Assembly: GCA_032160545.1 (NCBI GenBank)
Contig: JAVHVN010000180.1
Span: forward strand, 1-47,393
Length of the DNA stretch: 47,393 bases
From: DATGFB01 sp032160545
GTDB lineage: Bacteria; Actinomycetota; Actinomycetes; Mycobacteriales; Jatrophihabitantaceae
Reading direction: 5' to 3'
Below, in pieces: positions 23,321 to 32,275 of this stretch (position 1 is the first letter of the stretch; every line of letters starts with the position of its first letter). The position numbers and the translations under genes are program-made. Under the pieces are notes generated by a model, which was given only the letters and a program-made list of their open reading frames with translations, did no database searches and was not told where the DNA came from.

Positions 23321-24541
23321 GTGACCGGAAGCCAGCGCGCGGCCGACTCTGTCAACGACAGCGCCTTCCGCGCCAGTGCCCGCGAATGGCTCGCCGAGAA
23401 CCTCACCGGCGAGTTCGCCGAGTTGCGCGGGCTCGGCGGCCCGGGGCGCGAGCACGAGGCACACACCGAGCGCCTGGAATGGGACCGGCACCTCGCCGCG
23501 TCCGGATGGACCTGCCTCGGCTGGCCGGTCGAACACGGCGGTCGGGGACTGCCGCTCTCACAGCAGGTCATCTGGCACGAGGAGTACGCGCGCGCCGAGG
23601 CCCCCTCGCGGGTCAACCACCTCGGCGAGGAGCTGCTCGGCCCGACCCTGATCGCCTTCGGTACTCCCGCGCAGCAGCAGCGCTTCCTGCCCGAGATCCG
23701 GATGGTGCGCGAGCTGTGGTGCCAGGGCTACTCCGAACCGGACGCCGGCTCCGACCTCGCCAACGTGTCGACCAGCGCCACGCTCGTCCACGGTGCGGCC
23801 GGTGACGGCGCGGCCGGCGGCGGGGAATGGTCGATCACCGGCCAGAAGGTCTGGACCTCACTGGCACATCTGGCCGACTGGTGCTTCGTCGTCGCGCGCA
23901 CCGAGCCCGGATCGTCCCGCCATGTCGGCCTGTCCTACCTGCTGGTGCCGATGAGGCAGCCGGGCGTCGAGGTACGCCCCATCGTCCAGCTGACCGGCAC
24001 CAGCGAGTTCAACGAGGTCTTCTTCGACGACGCCCGCACCGACGCGGATCTGGTCGTCGGCGCGCCCGGTGACGGCTGGCGGGTGGCGATGGCGACCCTG
24101 GGGTTCGAGCGAGGTGTCGCCACTCTCGGCCAGCAGGTCGGCTTCCAGCGCGAACTGGACGCGCTGATGGCGCTCGCCCGCGCGAACGGCGCGGCCGCGA
24201 GCCCGGCGATCCGCGAGCAGCTGACCCGCGCCTGGATCGGCCTGCAGGTCATGCGCGCCCACGCCGTGCGCACTCTTGCCAGCGTCACGTCGGGCGCCGC
24301 GAGCGCAGGCACCGAGGCGTCGGTCAGCAAGCTGTTGTGGGCGCGCTGGCACCGCGGCCTCGGGGAGTTGGCGATGCAGGTACGCGGCGCGCCTGCGCTG
24401 GTGACCGACGGCGACCTGGACGAGTGGCAGCGGATGTTCCTGTTCACCCGTGCCGACACCATCTACGGCGGATCGGACGAGGTGCAGCGCAACATCATCG
24501 CCGAGCGCACGCTCGGCCTGCCGCGTGAGGTGCGCGCATGA
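23321..24541 (+). CDS. fadE30: Acyl-CoA dehydrogenase FadE30
   Basis: 406 residues from GTG 23321. No Shine-Dalgarno sequence is present, and a TAGGGT -10-like hexamer ends 11 nt upstream, so the mRNA may be leaderless. Full-length ACAD: LGWPVEHGGRGLPLSQQVIWHEEYA, CQGYSEPDAGSDLANV, TGQKVWTSLAHLADW, and IYGGSDEVQRNIIAERTLGLPR. The Glu of the canonical YEGT motif is Gly; E263 in GFERG is the likely base. In the HIP pathway FadE30 introduces a double bond into the CoA thioester of the C/D-ring acid after IpdF. The stop overlaps the ipdF ATG. Confidence 0.9.
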   Translation: MTGSQRAADSVNDSAFRASAREWLAENLTGEFAELRGLGGPGREHEAHTERLEWDRHLAASGWTCLGWPVEHGGRGLPLSQQVIWHEEYARAEAPSRVNHLGEELLGPTLIAFGTPAQQQRFLPEIRMVRELWCQGYSEPDAGSDLANVSTSATLVHGAAGDGAAGGGEWSITGQKVWTSLAHLADWCFVVARTEPGSSRHVGLSYLLVPMRQPGVEVRPIVQLTGTSEFNEVFFDDARTDADLVVGAPGDGWRVAMATLGFERGVATLGQQVGFQRELDALMALARANGAAASPAIREQLTRAWIGLQVMRAHAVRTLASVTSGAASAGTEASVSKLLWARWHRGLGELAMQVRGAPALVTDGDLDEWQRMFLFTRADTIYGGSDEVQRNIIAERTLGLPREVRA

Positions 24542-25332
24542 ACTCACCGCAGCTGACCGCTCCTGCCTACCCCGCGGGCCATGCGCTGCTCGCAGGCAAA
24601 GTCGTCGTCGTCACCGCCTCCGCGGGTGCCGGCATCGGGCTGGCCGCGGCGCGGCGCAGTCTCGAAGAAGGCGCGCAGGTCGTCGTCAGCGACTGGCATG
24701 AGCGGCGCCTCGGCGAGACGCTCGAGCAGCTCACCGCCGACCACGGTGACGCGGTGGCCGCCGTCCCCTGCGACGTGACGGACGAGGACCAGGTGCAGCG
24801 GCTGGTCGCGTCGGCCGTCGCGCGGTTCGGGCGGCTCGACGTCATGATCAACAACGCCGGCCTGGGCGGCACCCGGTCGCTCGTCGAGATGCCCGACGAC
24901 GAGTGGAGCCGGGTTCTCGACGTCACGCTCAACGGGACATTCCGCTGCACCCGCGCGGCGCTGAAGCAGATGATCGCGCAGGGTGGCGGGGGAGCGATCG
25001 TCAACAACTCCTCGGTGGTCGGGTGGCGGGCGCAGGAGGGGCAGACCCACTACGCCGCGGCCAAGGCAGGGGTCATGGCGCTGACACGGTGCGTGGCGCT
25101 GGAGGCCGCACCGCACGACGTGCGGGTCAACGCCGTGGCGCCGAGCCTGGCCATGCACCCGCACCTGGCGAAGGTCACCAGCGACGAGCTGCTCGCCGAG
25201 CTGACGAAGCGGGAAGCATTCGGGCGTTACGCCGAACCCTGGGAGGTCGCGAACGTCATGGTGTTCCTCGCGAGCGACTACGCCAGCTACCTCACGGGCG
25301 AGATCATCTCGGTCTCGAGTCAGCACCCATGA
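24538..25332 (+). CDS. ipdF: Short-chain dehydrogenase IpdF (5-hydroxy-HIP-CoA dehydrogenase)
   Basis: 264 residues; ATG 24538 overlaps the fadE30 stop. SDR fold: VVTASAGAGIGLAAA (TGxxxGxG variant with A in place of the first G-region residue), NNAG, catalytic S in NNSSVVGW and YAAAK. The C-terminus (ISVSSQHP) lacks the usual GG motif. IpdF oxidises the 5-hydroxyl of the HIP-CoA derivative. The name rests on the order fadE30-ipdF-kstR2-fadA6, shared with M. tuberculosis, and on similar length. Confidence 0.87.
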   Translation: MNSPQLTAPAYPAGHALLAGKVVVVTASAGAGIGLAAARRSLEEGAQVVVSDWHERRLGETLEQLTADHGDAVAAVPCDVTDEDQVQRLVASAVARFGRLDVMINNAGLGGTRSLVEMPDDEWSRVLDVTLNGTFRCTRAALKQMIAQGGGGAIVNNSSVVGWRAQEGQTHYAAAKAGVMALTRCVALEAAPHDVRVNAVAPSLAMHPHLAKVTSDELLAELTKREAFGRYAEPWEVANVMVFLASDYASYLTGEIISVSSQHP

Positions 25333-25955
25333 GCGCGCGCGTGAGCACCGCCGCCACCTCGGAGCGCCGGGGCGAGCTGCTGGGCATCGCCGCTCAGCTG
25401 TTCGCCGAGCGCGGGCTCAAGGCGACGACGGTGCGCGACATCGCCGACGCGGCCGGCATCCTCAGTGGCAGCCTCTACCACCACTTCGACTCCAAGGAGT
25501 CGATGGTCGACGAGATCCTGCGGACGTTCCTCGACGAGCTGTTCGGCGCGTACGACGAGATCACCGCCCGGGGCCTTCCGCCGCGCGAGCGGCTGGAGGC
25601 ACTGGTCGTCGCGTCCTTCAAGGCGATCGAGCAGCAGCACGCCGCGGTCGCGATCTACCAGAACGAGGCCAAGCACCTGATCGGCCAGCCGCGCTTCGGC
25701 TACGTCGGCGAGCGGCTGGCGCAGTTCCGCACGCTGTGGCGTGACCTGCTGCGCGAGGGCATGGCTGACGGCAGCTTCGCCGCCGATCTCGACGTCGAGC
25801 TGGTCTACCGGTTCCTGCGCGACACCGTGTGGGTCGGCGTCGGCTGGTACCGCCCGGGCGGGTCCACCTCGGTGCGCGACGTGGCCGACCAGTACCTGAG
25901 CATCGTGCTCGACGGCATCTCGACCCGCCGTCGTCCCCGGCGCGGCGCCAAGTGA
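25329..25955 (+). CDS. kstR2: TetR-family repressor KstR2
   Basis: 208 residues; ATG 25329 overlaps the ipdF stop by 4 nt. N-terminal TetR helix-turn-helix (residues about 15-60): AAQLFAERGLKATTVRDIADAAGILSGSLYHHFDSKESMVDEI. The C-terminal ligand domain has AIYQNEAKHL and FLRDTVWVGVGWYRPGG. KstR2 represses the C/D-ring genes and is released by HIP-CoA. Two perfect operator matches are present in the window, at 23291 and 30573, including the promoter of its own operon, so it is autoregulated. Confidence 0.93.
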   Translation: MSARVSTAATSERRGELLGIAAQLFAERGLKATTVRDIADAAGILSGSLYHHFDSKESMVDEILRTFLDELFGAYDEITARGLPPRERLEALVVASFKAIEQQHAAVAIYQNEAKHLIGQPRFGYVGERLAQFRTLWRDLLREGMADGSFAADLDVELVYRFLRDTVWVGVGWYRPGGSTSVRDVADQYLSIVLDGISTRRRPRRGAK

Positions 25956-25967
25956 GCAGTGACGCCC

Positions 25968-27122
25968 ATGGCTGAGGCCTACGTCATCGACGCCGTGCGC
26001 ACGCCGGTCGGCCGGCGCCGGGGCGGCCTCGCGGCCGTGCACCCCGCCGACCTCGGAGCGCACGTGATCAAGGCGCTGTTCGCGCGCACGCCCTCGGCCG
26101 ACCCGGACGCCGTCGACGACGTGGTGTTCGGCTGCGTCGACACGCTGGGTCCGCAGGCAGGCGACATCGCCCGGACCGCGTGGCTCGCCGCCGGGTACTC
26201 CGACGAGGTGCCCGGCGTGACCGTCGACCGGCAGTGCGGCTCGTCCCAGCAGGCGGTGCACTTCGCCGCGCAGGCGGTGATGAGCGGCACCGCCGACCTC
26301 GTCGTCGCCGGCGGGGTGCAGAACATGAGCGCGATCCCGATCGCGTCGGCGATGGTCGTGGGGCAGCAGTTCGGCTTCGCGACGCCGTTCGCCGGATCGA
26401 CGGGCTGGGCCGAGCGTTACGGCGACAAGGAGGTCTCCCAGTTCCTGGCCGCCGACATGATCGCCGAACGCTGGGACATCTCGCGCGAGTCGATGGAGGC
26501 GTTCGCCCTGGAGTCGCACCGCCGCGCGCTGGCCGCCGCAGCCGAGGGTCGCTTCGATCGCGAGATCGTCGCGTTCGGCGAGGTCACCGTCGACGAAGGG
26601 CCGCGCGCCGACACCACGCTCGAGAAGATGGCCGAGCTGACGACCCTGCGCGCGGGTGGCCGTATCACCGCGGCGCTCGCCTCGCAGATCTCCGACGCAG
26701 GCAGCGCGGCGCTGATCGCGTCCGCGGCGGCCGTCGAGCGGTTCGGGCTCACGCCGCGGGCGCGCATCCACCACATCTCGGTGCGCGGTGACGACCCGGT
26801 GTACATGCTCACGGCGCCGATCCGGGCGACCCGGCACGCGCTGCAGAAGGCCGGGATGACCCTCGAGGACATCGATCTGGTCGAGATCAACGAGGCGTTC
26901 GCCTCCGTCGTGCTGGCCTGGGCACAGGAGCTCGACGCGGACCTGTCGAAGGTGAACGTGAACGGTGGTGCCATCGCGCTGGGCCACCCGATCGGCGCGA
27001 CCGGGACGAAGCTGTTCGCAACCCTGCTCAACGAGCTCGAGCGCACCGGTGGCCGCTACGGGCTGCAGACCATGTGCGAGGGCGGCGGACAGGCCAACGT
27101 CACGATCATCGAACGGCTCTAG
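25968..27122 (+). CDS. fadA6: Acetyl-CoA acyltransferase (thiolase) FadA6
   Basis: 384 residues from ATG 25968; GTG 25959 would add MTP. Thiolase motifs: nucleophile C90 (VDRQCGSSQQAV), NEAFAS, GGAIALGHPIGATG (His), and C in CEGGGQANV. FadA6 performs the thiolytic step of the C/D-ring pathway. The TAG stop shares a palindromic CTAG with the convergent ipdC stop. Confidence 0.92.
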   Translation: MAEAYVIDAVRTPVGRRRGGLAAVHPADLGAHVIKALFARTPSADPDAVDDVVFGCVDTLGPQAGDIARTAWLAAGYSDEVPGVTVDRQCGSSQQAVHFAAQAVMSGTADLVVAGGVQNMSAIPIASAMVVGQQFGFATPFAGSTGWAERYGDKEVSQFLAADMIAERWDISRESMEAFALESHRRALAAAAEGRFDREIVAFGEVTVDEGPRADTTLEKMAELTTLRAGGRITAALASQISDAGSAALIASAAAVERFGLTPRARIHHISVRGDDPVYMLTAPIRATRHALQKAGMTLEDIDLVEINEAFASVVLAWAQELDADLSKVNVNGGAIALGHPIGATGTKLFATLLNELERTGGRYGLQTMCEGGGQANVTIIERL

Positions 27123-28192
27123 GAGCCGCTCGACGCACCGAGGTGCCCGGCGAGATCGCGGATGATCTTCTCCGCGTCACGGACCATCCCCTGGACGAGC
27201 TCGGCCACGGGCGGCAGGTCGTCGAGCATCCCGACCACCTGACCGCTCGCCAGCACACCCGCGTCGGCGCGTCCTTCGACCAGGCCGGCGCGCAGCAGCA
27301 TGGGGGTGTTGGCCGCCATGATCAGTTGCGACCAGGACTGCTGCTTGCCGTGCTTGGTCGCGAGGCCCTCGCGCAGCATCGCGTTCCACGACAGGCCGGT
27401 CATCTCCTTGAAACGCCGGGCGTTGCGCGCGGCGTGCCAGAACCCGGTGACCCGCGAGGATCTCTCGAGGTGCTCGACGAGTTCGGTGCGAAGCACGCGG
27501 TGCGGCATTCCGTCGACCCGGGTCGTGACGAGCGTCCCGTCGAGGCCGCGCGCGAGGTACTCCCGCTTCACCGAGTCGGGGACGGTGCTCTCGCGGGTGA
27601 GCAGGAAGCGGGTGCCCATCGCCACGCCTGCGGCACCGTACGCGAGCGCCGCCGCGAGACCGCGCCCGTCGAAGAAGCCGCCGGCGGCGATCACCGGGAG
27701 GTCGACGGCGTCGAGCACCGACGGCAGCAGCAGGGTCGTCGCGACGCCACCGGTGTGGCCACCGCCCTCGCCGCCCTGGACGATCACCGCGTCGGCGCCC
27801 CAATCGGCGACCTTGCGCGCGTGCTTGGCCGCGCCGATCGAGGGGATCACGATCAGGCCGGCGGCGTGCAGGCGCTCGATGAACTCCCTCTTGGGCGCCA
27901 GCGCGAAAGAGGCGACCCGCACGCCCTCGCTGATCAGCAGGTCGACGCGTTGCGATGCGTCCGCGGCGTCGGCACGCAGGTTCACGCCGAAGGGCTTGTC
28001 CGTGCGCACCTTGGTCTCGCGGATGGCGCCGACCAGCTCGTCGTAGGTCATCGTCGCCGAGGCGAGGATGCCGAGGCCGCCCGCCTCGGCCGTCGCGGCG
28101 ACCAGTCGAGACCCGGCGACCCAGCCCATTCCGGTCTGCACGACCGGGTGCTCGACGCCGACCAGCTCGGTGAGCCGGGTGCGCAGTGTCAT
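27119..28192 (-). CDS. ipdC: Flavin-dependent reductase/oxidase IpdC (nitronate monooxygenase-like fold)
   Basis: 357 residues from ATG 28192, overlapping the ipdB stop by 4 nt. FMN TIM-barrel: VVQTGMGWVAGSRLVAATAEAGGLG, IVQGGEGGGHTGGVATTLLLP, AAGGFFDGRGLAAALAYGA and GTRFLLTRES. Annotated generically as a nitronate monooxygenase, but its place in the ipdA-ipdB-ipdC operon identifies it as IpdC, which acts on C/D-ring CoA intermediates before ring C cleavage. Promoter: upstream of echA20 at the KstR2 operator 30573. Confidence 0.9.
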   Translation of the reverse strand: MTLRTRLTELVGVEHPVVQTGMGWVAGSRLVAATAEAGGLGILASATMTYDELVGAIRETKVRTDKPFGVNLRADAADASQRVDLLISEGVRVASFALAPKREFIERLHAAGLIVIPSIGAAKHARKVADWGADAVIVQGGEGGGHTGGVATTLLLPSVLDAVDLPVIAAGGFFDGRGLAAALAYGAAGVAMGTRFLLTRESTVPDSVKREYLARGLDGTLVTTRVDGMPHRVLRTELVEHLERSSRVTGFWHAARNARRFKEMTGLSWNAMLREGLATKHGKQQSWSQLIMAANTPMLLRAGLVEGRADAGVLASGQVVGMLDDLPPVAELVQGMVRDAEKIIRDLAGHLGASSGS

Positions 28193-28929
28193 GCCGGCGG
28201 TACCTGCCGGTCGCGGATGCGCCGCGGATCGATGCGCTCGAGCAGTGCGAGTTCGTCGTCGGTGGGCAGCCGCGTCGTCTCGACGTCGTCGAGCGCCAGC
28301 TCGAAGGACGTCGCCGCCTGCACCTCGTCCACCGTGACGCCGGGATGCACCGAGATCAGCCGCATCGAGCGCTGCGGACCGCCGAAGTCGAACACGCCGA
28401 GGTTGGATACGACGCGGTGCAGGTCGTGGAAGCGCGCCGAGACACCCACGGCCCGGTCGGTGCCGACCCCCGACACGAAGTCCACCGATGGGGTGAACAC
28501 CCGCGCCGACTGCTTCGGCACCCAGTAGCTCGTCCGGTGGTTGATGGTGTTGCCGGGCCCGCCGCGCGGGCCGAACATCATCCGGCTCGGCTGCAGGTGC
28601 GGGCCGAGGTGGGCGATGTTCTGGTTCCCGAACCGGTCCAGCTGGTTGGCGCCCATCACGACGTGGCGCGTGCCCGCCGCCAGCACGTCGAAGACCTTGC
28701 GGTACGGGATCCACCCCTCGATCGGGGCGGCGCTGCCCAGCGCCGGCACCTCGGCGAACAGCATCGCCTCGCCGTCGGACAGCAGCAGGTCGGGCGCGAA
28801 CGACAGCCGCGCCAGCCGGGCACCCACCAGGGGCATCGTCCCCATCGGACTCGCGAGGATCTCGCCGTCGCCCGCGAACAGGTCGGCGCAGGCCACCGCG
28901 CACACGTCGCCGAGGGTCACGTCGCTCAC
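28189..28929 (-). CDS. ipdB: COCHEA-CoA hydrolase beta subunit IpdB
   Basis: 246 residues from GTG 28929, overlapping the ipdA stop by 4 nt. CoA-transferase family I fold: DGEILASPMGTMPLVGARLARL, a GANQLDRFGNQNI segment, and GPGNTINHRTSYWVP. IpdAB looks like a CoA transferase but hydrolytically opens ring C of COCHEA-CoA (retro-Claisen). Both subunits are present and intact. Confidence 0.9.
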   Translation of the reverse strand: MSDVTLGDVCAVACADLFAGDGEILASPMGTMPLVGARLARLSFAPDLLLSDGEAMLFAEVPALGSAAPIEGWIPYRKVFDVLAAGTRHVVMGANQLDRFGNQNIAHLGPHLQPSRMMFGPRGGPGNTINHRTSYWVPKQSARVFTPSVDFVSGVGTDRAVGVSARFHDLHRVVSNLGVFDFGGPQRSMRLISVHPGVTVDEVQAATSFELALDDVETTRLPTDDELALLERIDPRRIRDRQVPPA

Positions 28930-29798
28930 GCGGTCACCCCCGTCGCGATCGCGCTCTGGTAGGCGGCCTCGTCGCCGGACAGGTAGCGCTCGGTGAAGCC
29001 TGCCCACGCGCCGTGGTCCGACGCGGCTGCGGCATAGGCCTTCTGGAACGTCTCGTCGCGCCCGTAGTCGGGCACGCACGAGGTGAAGTGGGCACCGTTC
29101 GGCGTCTCCACCACGCCGTCGACCATCATCCGGTTGATCAGTAGCGCCTGCGGCGGCACATCCGCGACCAACTCGGCGGTCGGGACGATCCGTTCGCAGG
29201 ACACGAACCGGCGTTCGGCGGCGAGGCAGAACAGGTCGTCGAAGTACGGGTCCGGACCGAGGTAGCTCGCATTGCCATGAGCGTCGGCCCGGGACAGGTG
29301 CACGAGCGCGACGTCGAGCGTCAGCGCCGGCATCGCGACGAGCTCCTCCCCGTCGTCGTAGGGCGAGCGGACCGGGCGCAGGGACGGGTCGCAGGTCAGC
29401 ACGTCCGATCCGAGGCCGGCGCGGATCGGCAGGAAGGGCAGGCGCTGTGCCGCGGCACGCAGCCCGACCACGACCATGCCCTCGTCCAGCTCGCGCACCC
29501 GGACGCTGCCGCTCTGGCGCGCCTGCTGGAACAGCGGGTCGTACGGGATCGAGTCCAGCGAGACGAACCCGTACACCAGCTCGCGCACCTTGCCCGCCGC
29601 GCACAGCAGGCCGACGTCCGGACCGCCGAACGAGACGACGGTCAGGTCGCGGACGGGCGAGCGCAGCAGCGCCCGGACGAGCGCCATCGGCTTGCGCCGC
29701 GAGCCCCAGCCACCGATGCCGACCGTCATGCCGTCGCGGATCTCGGCGACCACCGCGTCGAGCGACATCCGCTTGTCCCGGGGCGCCGGAGCGCTCAC
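28926..29798 (-). CDS. ipdA: COCHEA-CoA hydrolase alpha subunit IpdA
   Basis: 290 residues from GTG 29798, the only start codon in frame near the echA20 stop (4-nt overlap). CoA-transferase alpha fold: MTVGIGGWGSRRKPMALVRAL (CoA-binding glycine loop), VVSFGGPDVGLLCAAGKV, and DVALVHLSRADAHGNASYLGPD. Works with IpdB in ring C cleavage. Longer than most CoA-transferase alpha chains because of a C-terminal extension of about 60 residues ending in YLSGDEAAYQSAIATG. Confidence 0.9.
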   Translation of the reverse strand: MSAPAPRDKRMSLDAVVAEIRDGMTVGIGGWGSRRKPMALVRALLRSPVRDLTVVSFGGPDVGLLCAAGKVRELVYGFVSLDSIPYDPLFQQARQSGSVRVRELDEGMVVVGLRAAAQRLPFLPIRAGLGSDVLTCDPSLRPVRSPYDDGEELVAMPALTLDVALVHLSRADAHGNASYLGPDPYFDDLFCLAAERRFVSCERIVPTAELVADVPPQALLINRMMVDGVVETPNGAHFTSCVPDYGRDETFQKAYAAAASDHGAWAGFTERYLSGDEAAYQSAIATGVTA

Positions 29799-30541
29799 CG
29801 TGACTTCTCGACGAATGCGTCGCGATGCTCGTCGGAGACGCCGGCCAGGTTCAGCTCGAAGGTGAAGCCCTGCTCGAAGCGATAGCTGGTGTGCACGTCC
29901 ACGGGGTCGATGCCGTTGATCGCCTCCTTGGCGCACCGGATGACGCGGGTGTCCTTCGCCGCGATCTGCTCGGCCACCTCGAGTGCCGCGCCGTCGAGCG
30001 CGTCCCGGGGGACGACGCGGTGGACCGAACCGTGGTGGTGCAGCGTCGCCGCGTCGACCGTCGCCGCGGTGTAGTACAGCCGGCGCATCATGTGCTGCGG
30101 GACGAGCCGGGCGAGATGGGTCGCCGCGCCGAGCGCGCCCCGGTCGACCTCGGGCAGGCCGAAGGTCGCGTCGTCGGACGCGACGATCACGTCGGCGTTG
30201 CCGACCAGCCCGATGCCGCCGCCGAGGCAGAACCCCTGCACGGCCACGACGACCGGGACGGCGCAGTCGTAGACCCCGGCGAACGCGTCGTAGCAGCCCC
30301 GGTTCGCGCCGATGAGCGCGTCGTAGCCCGCGGTGTGCTGCATCTCCTTGATGTCGACGCCGGCGCAGAAGCCGCGCCCCTCCGCGCGCAGCACGACCAC
30401 ATGGGTCGCGGGGTCGCGGCCCGCGGCACGCAGCGCCTCGCCCAGGTCGAACCAACCCTGTACCGGCAGCGCGTTGACCGGCGGGAAGTCGATCGTGACG
30501 ACCGTGACGCCGCCGCCCTCGGCACGCGTAGAGATGCCCAT
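29795..30541 (-). CDS. echA20: Enoyl-CoA hydratase-like ring-D hydrolase EchA20
   Basis: 248 residues from ATG 30541. Crotonase fold: VVTIDFPPVNALP, EGRGFCAGVDIKEM, QGFCLGGGIGLVGNADVIVAS and LPEVDRGALGAATHLARLVP. EchA20 hydrolyses ring D of the HIEC-CoA-type intermediate by a retro-Claisen-like reaction. First gene of the minus-strand operon echA20-ipdA-ipdB-ipdC, 32 nt from the KstR2 operator. Confidence 0.9.
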   Translation of the reverse strand: MGISTRAEGGGVTVVTIDFPPVNALPVQGWFDLGEALRAAGRDPATHVVVLRAEGRGFCAGVDIKEMQHTAGYDALIGANRGCYDAFAGVYDCAVPVVVAVQGFCLGGGIGLVGNADVIVASDDATFGLPEVDRGALGAATHLARLVPQHMMRRLYYTAATVDAATLHHHGSVHRVVPRDALDGAALEVAEQIAAKDTRVIRCAKEAINGIDPVDVHTSYRFEQGFTFELNLAGVSDEHRDAFVEKSR

Positions 30542-30572
30542 GGCCACCTTCCGCAGCAAATTTCGTGAAGCA

Positions 30573-30586
30573 AGCAAGTGCTTGGT
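30573..30586. promoter_or_regulatory. KstR2-type operator, echA20/SDR divergent promoter
   Basis: AGCAAGTGCTTGGT again matches AnCAAGnnCTTGnT perfectly, in the 69-bp gap between echA20 and the SDR gene. The 21 bases at 30572-30592 are identical to 23290-23310. Confidence 0.92.
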
Positions 30587-30610
30587 AGGGTAGCAGACCG
30601 GAGGTGCGCG

Positions 30611-31360
30611 ATGGACCTGGGACTGCGCGGCGCGATCGCGCTGGTGACCGGTGGCGCCCGCGGTGTCGGGCTCGGCATCACGCAGGTGCTCACCGAGGCG
30701 GGCGTCACCGTCGTCACCTGCGGGCGCACCGAGCCGGTGCCGGCGGCCGGGTTCGTCGCCTGCGACGTCCGCGATCCCGGGCAGGTCGATCGACTCGTGT
30801 CCGGCATCGTGGACCGGCACGGTCGCCTGGACGTGGTCGTCAACAACGCCGGCGGCAGCCCGTACGCCGCGGCGGGTGAGGCGAGCCCGCGGTTGTCCAG
30901 CAAGATCGTCGAGCTCAACCTGCTGGCACCGCTGCTCGTGGCCCAGGCGGCCAACGCCGTGATGCAGGGGCAGGACGGCGTCGGCGCGATCGTCAACATC
31001 AGCAGCGTCAGCGGTCACCGGGCGTCGCCGGGGACGGCGGCGTACGGCGCGGCCAAGGCGGGATTGGACAGTCTCACCCAGACCCTCGCCGTCGAGTGGG
31101 CGCCGAAGGTGCGGGTGAACTCCGTGGTCGCCGGAATGGTGCGCACCGAGCAGTCGCACCTGCACTACGGCGGAGCGGACGAGCTCGCGGCCGTCGGGCG
31201 CACCGTGCCGTTGGGACGGCTTGCCGAGCCCCGCGAGATCGGCGCGGCGGTGGCATTCCTCGCCTCGCCGCTCGCCTCCTACGTCAGCGGCGCGACGCTG
31301 CTCGTGCACGGCGGCGGCGAGGCACCGGCATTTCTGGCAGCGGCGAAGGGACAGCACTGA
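30611..31360 (+). CDS. Short-chain dehydrogenase/reductase (Rv3549c-like)
   Basis: 249 residues from ATG 30611, with GGAGG 7 nt upstream. SDR motifs: ALVTGGARGVGLGI, NNAGG, S in NISSVSGH, YGAAK, and a typical C-terminal SGATLLVHGGGEAP. Unknown substrate. The position beside echA20 across a KstR2 operator matches the M. tuberculosis gene Rv3549c, a KstR2-regulated SDR. Probably a C/D-ring dehydrogenase. The stop overlaps the next ATG by 1 nt (TGATG). Confidence 0.85.
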   Translation: MDLGLRGAIALVTGGARGVGLGITQVLTEAGVTVVTCGRTEPVPAAGFVACDVRDPGQVDRLVSGIVDRHGRLDVVVNNAGGSPYAAAGEASPRLSSKIVELNLLAPLLVAQAANAVMQGQDGVGAIVNISSVSGHRASPGTAAYGAAKAGLDSLTQTLAVEWAPKVRVNSVVAGMVRTEQSHLHYGGADELAAVGRTVPLGRLAEPREIGAAVAFLASPLASYVSGATLLVHGGGEAPAFLAAAKGQH

Positions 31361-32262
31361 TGGCGCTCTGTGACGGCCGGGTGGTCATCGTGACGGGAGC
31401 GGCCCGTGGCCTCGGACGAGCGCACGCCCTGGCGTTCGCCGCCGAGGGCGCGTCGGTCGTCGTCAACGACTACGGGGTCGGCCTGGACGGCACCGGGGCC
31501 GATCGCACGCCGGCACAGCAGGTCGTGGACGAGATAGTGGCAGCCGGGGGAGTGGCGGTCGCCAACTACGACGACGTCGCCGACTGGAGCGGTGCCGAGG
31601 CGCTGGTGCGGACGGCTGTCGAGAGCTTCGGACGTCTCGACGTGCTCGTGAACAACGCCGGCTTCCTGCGCGACCGGATGCTCGCGAACCTGTCCGAGCA
31701 GGAGTGGGACGCGGTCATCCGGGTACATCTCAAGGGCCATTTCGCGCCGCTGCGCCACGCCGCCGGCTATTGGCGCGCCGAGTCGAAGGCCGGCCGCAGC
31801 CCTGATGCGCGGGTGATCAACACCAGTTCGGGCGCGGGGCTGCAGGGCAGCGTCGGGCAGGGCAATTACTCCGCGGCCAAGGCCGGCATCGCGGCCATGA
31901 CGCTCGTCGCGGCGGTGGAGCTGGCGCGCTACGGCGTGACCGTCAACGCAATCGCGCCGGTAGCGCGAACGCGCATGACCGAGTCGACCTTCGCGGACCT
32001 GATGGCGACCGGCGACCAGGGCTTCGACGCGATGGCGCCCGAGAACGTGTCACCGCTCGTGGTGTGGCTGGGCAGCGCCGCGGCGGCGCACGTCACGGGC
32101 CGGGTTTTCGAGGTCGAGGGAGGGAAGGTGGCGCTGGCGTCCGGGTGGCGGCACGGCGTGCCGACCGACAAGGGCGGGCGGTGGCAGCCTGCTGAGCTCG
32201 GTGCCGTCGTCGCCGACCTGCTCGCCAAGGCCGAGCCGGGGGAGCCCGTGTACGGCGCCTGA
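31360..32262 (+). CDS. Short-chain dehydrogenase/reductase (Rv3548c-like)
   Basis: 300 residues from ATG 31360. SDR of the MFE-2/17-beta-HSD type: VIVTGAARGLGRAHALAFAAEGASVVVNDYGVGLDG, VNNAGFLRDRMLANL, and S in TSSGAGLQGSVGQGNYSAAK. The extra loop after NDYGV and the RDRM segment typify hydroxyacyl-CoA dehydrogenases of multifunctional beta-oxidation. Corresponds by position to Rv3548c. It is followed after 13 nt by the convergent metal transporter gene, which ends the sterol block. Confidence 0.85.
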   Translation: MALCDGRVVIVTGAARGLGRAHALAFAAEGASVVVNDYGVGLDGTGADRTPAQQVVDEIVAAGGVAVANYDDVADWSGAEALVRTAVESFGRLDVLVNNAGFLRDRMLANLSEQEWDAVIRVHLKGHFAPLRHAAGYWRAESKAGRSPDARVINTSSGAGLQGSVGQGNYSAAKAGIAAMTLVAAVELARYGVTVNAIAPVARTRMTESTFADLMATGDQGFDAMAPENVSPLVVWLGSAAAAHVTGRVFEVEGGKVALASGWRHGVPTDKGGRWQPAELGAVVADLLAKAEPGEPVYGA

Positions 32263-32275
32263 GCCGTGCGCGATG

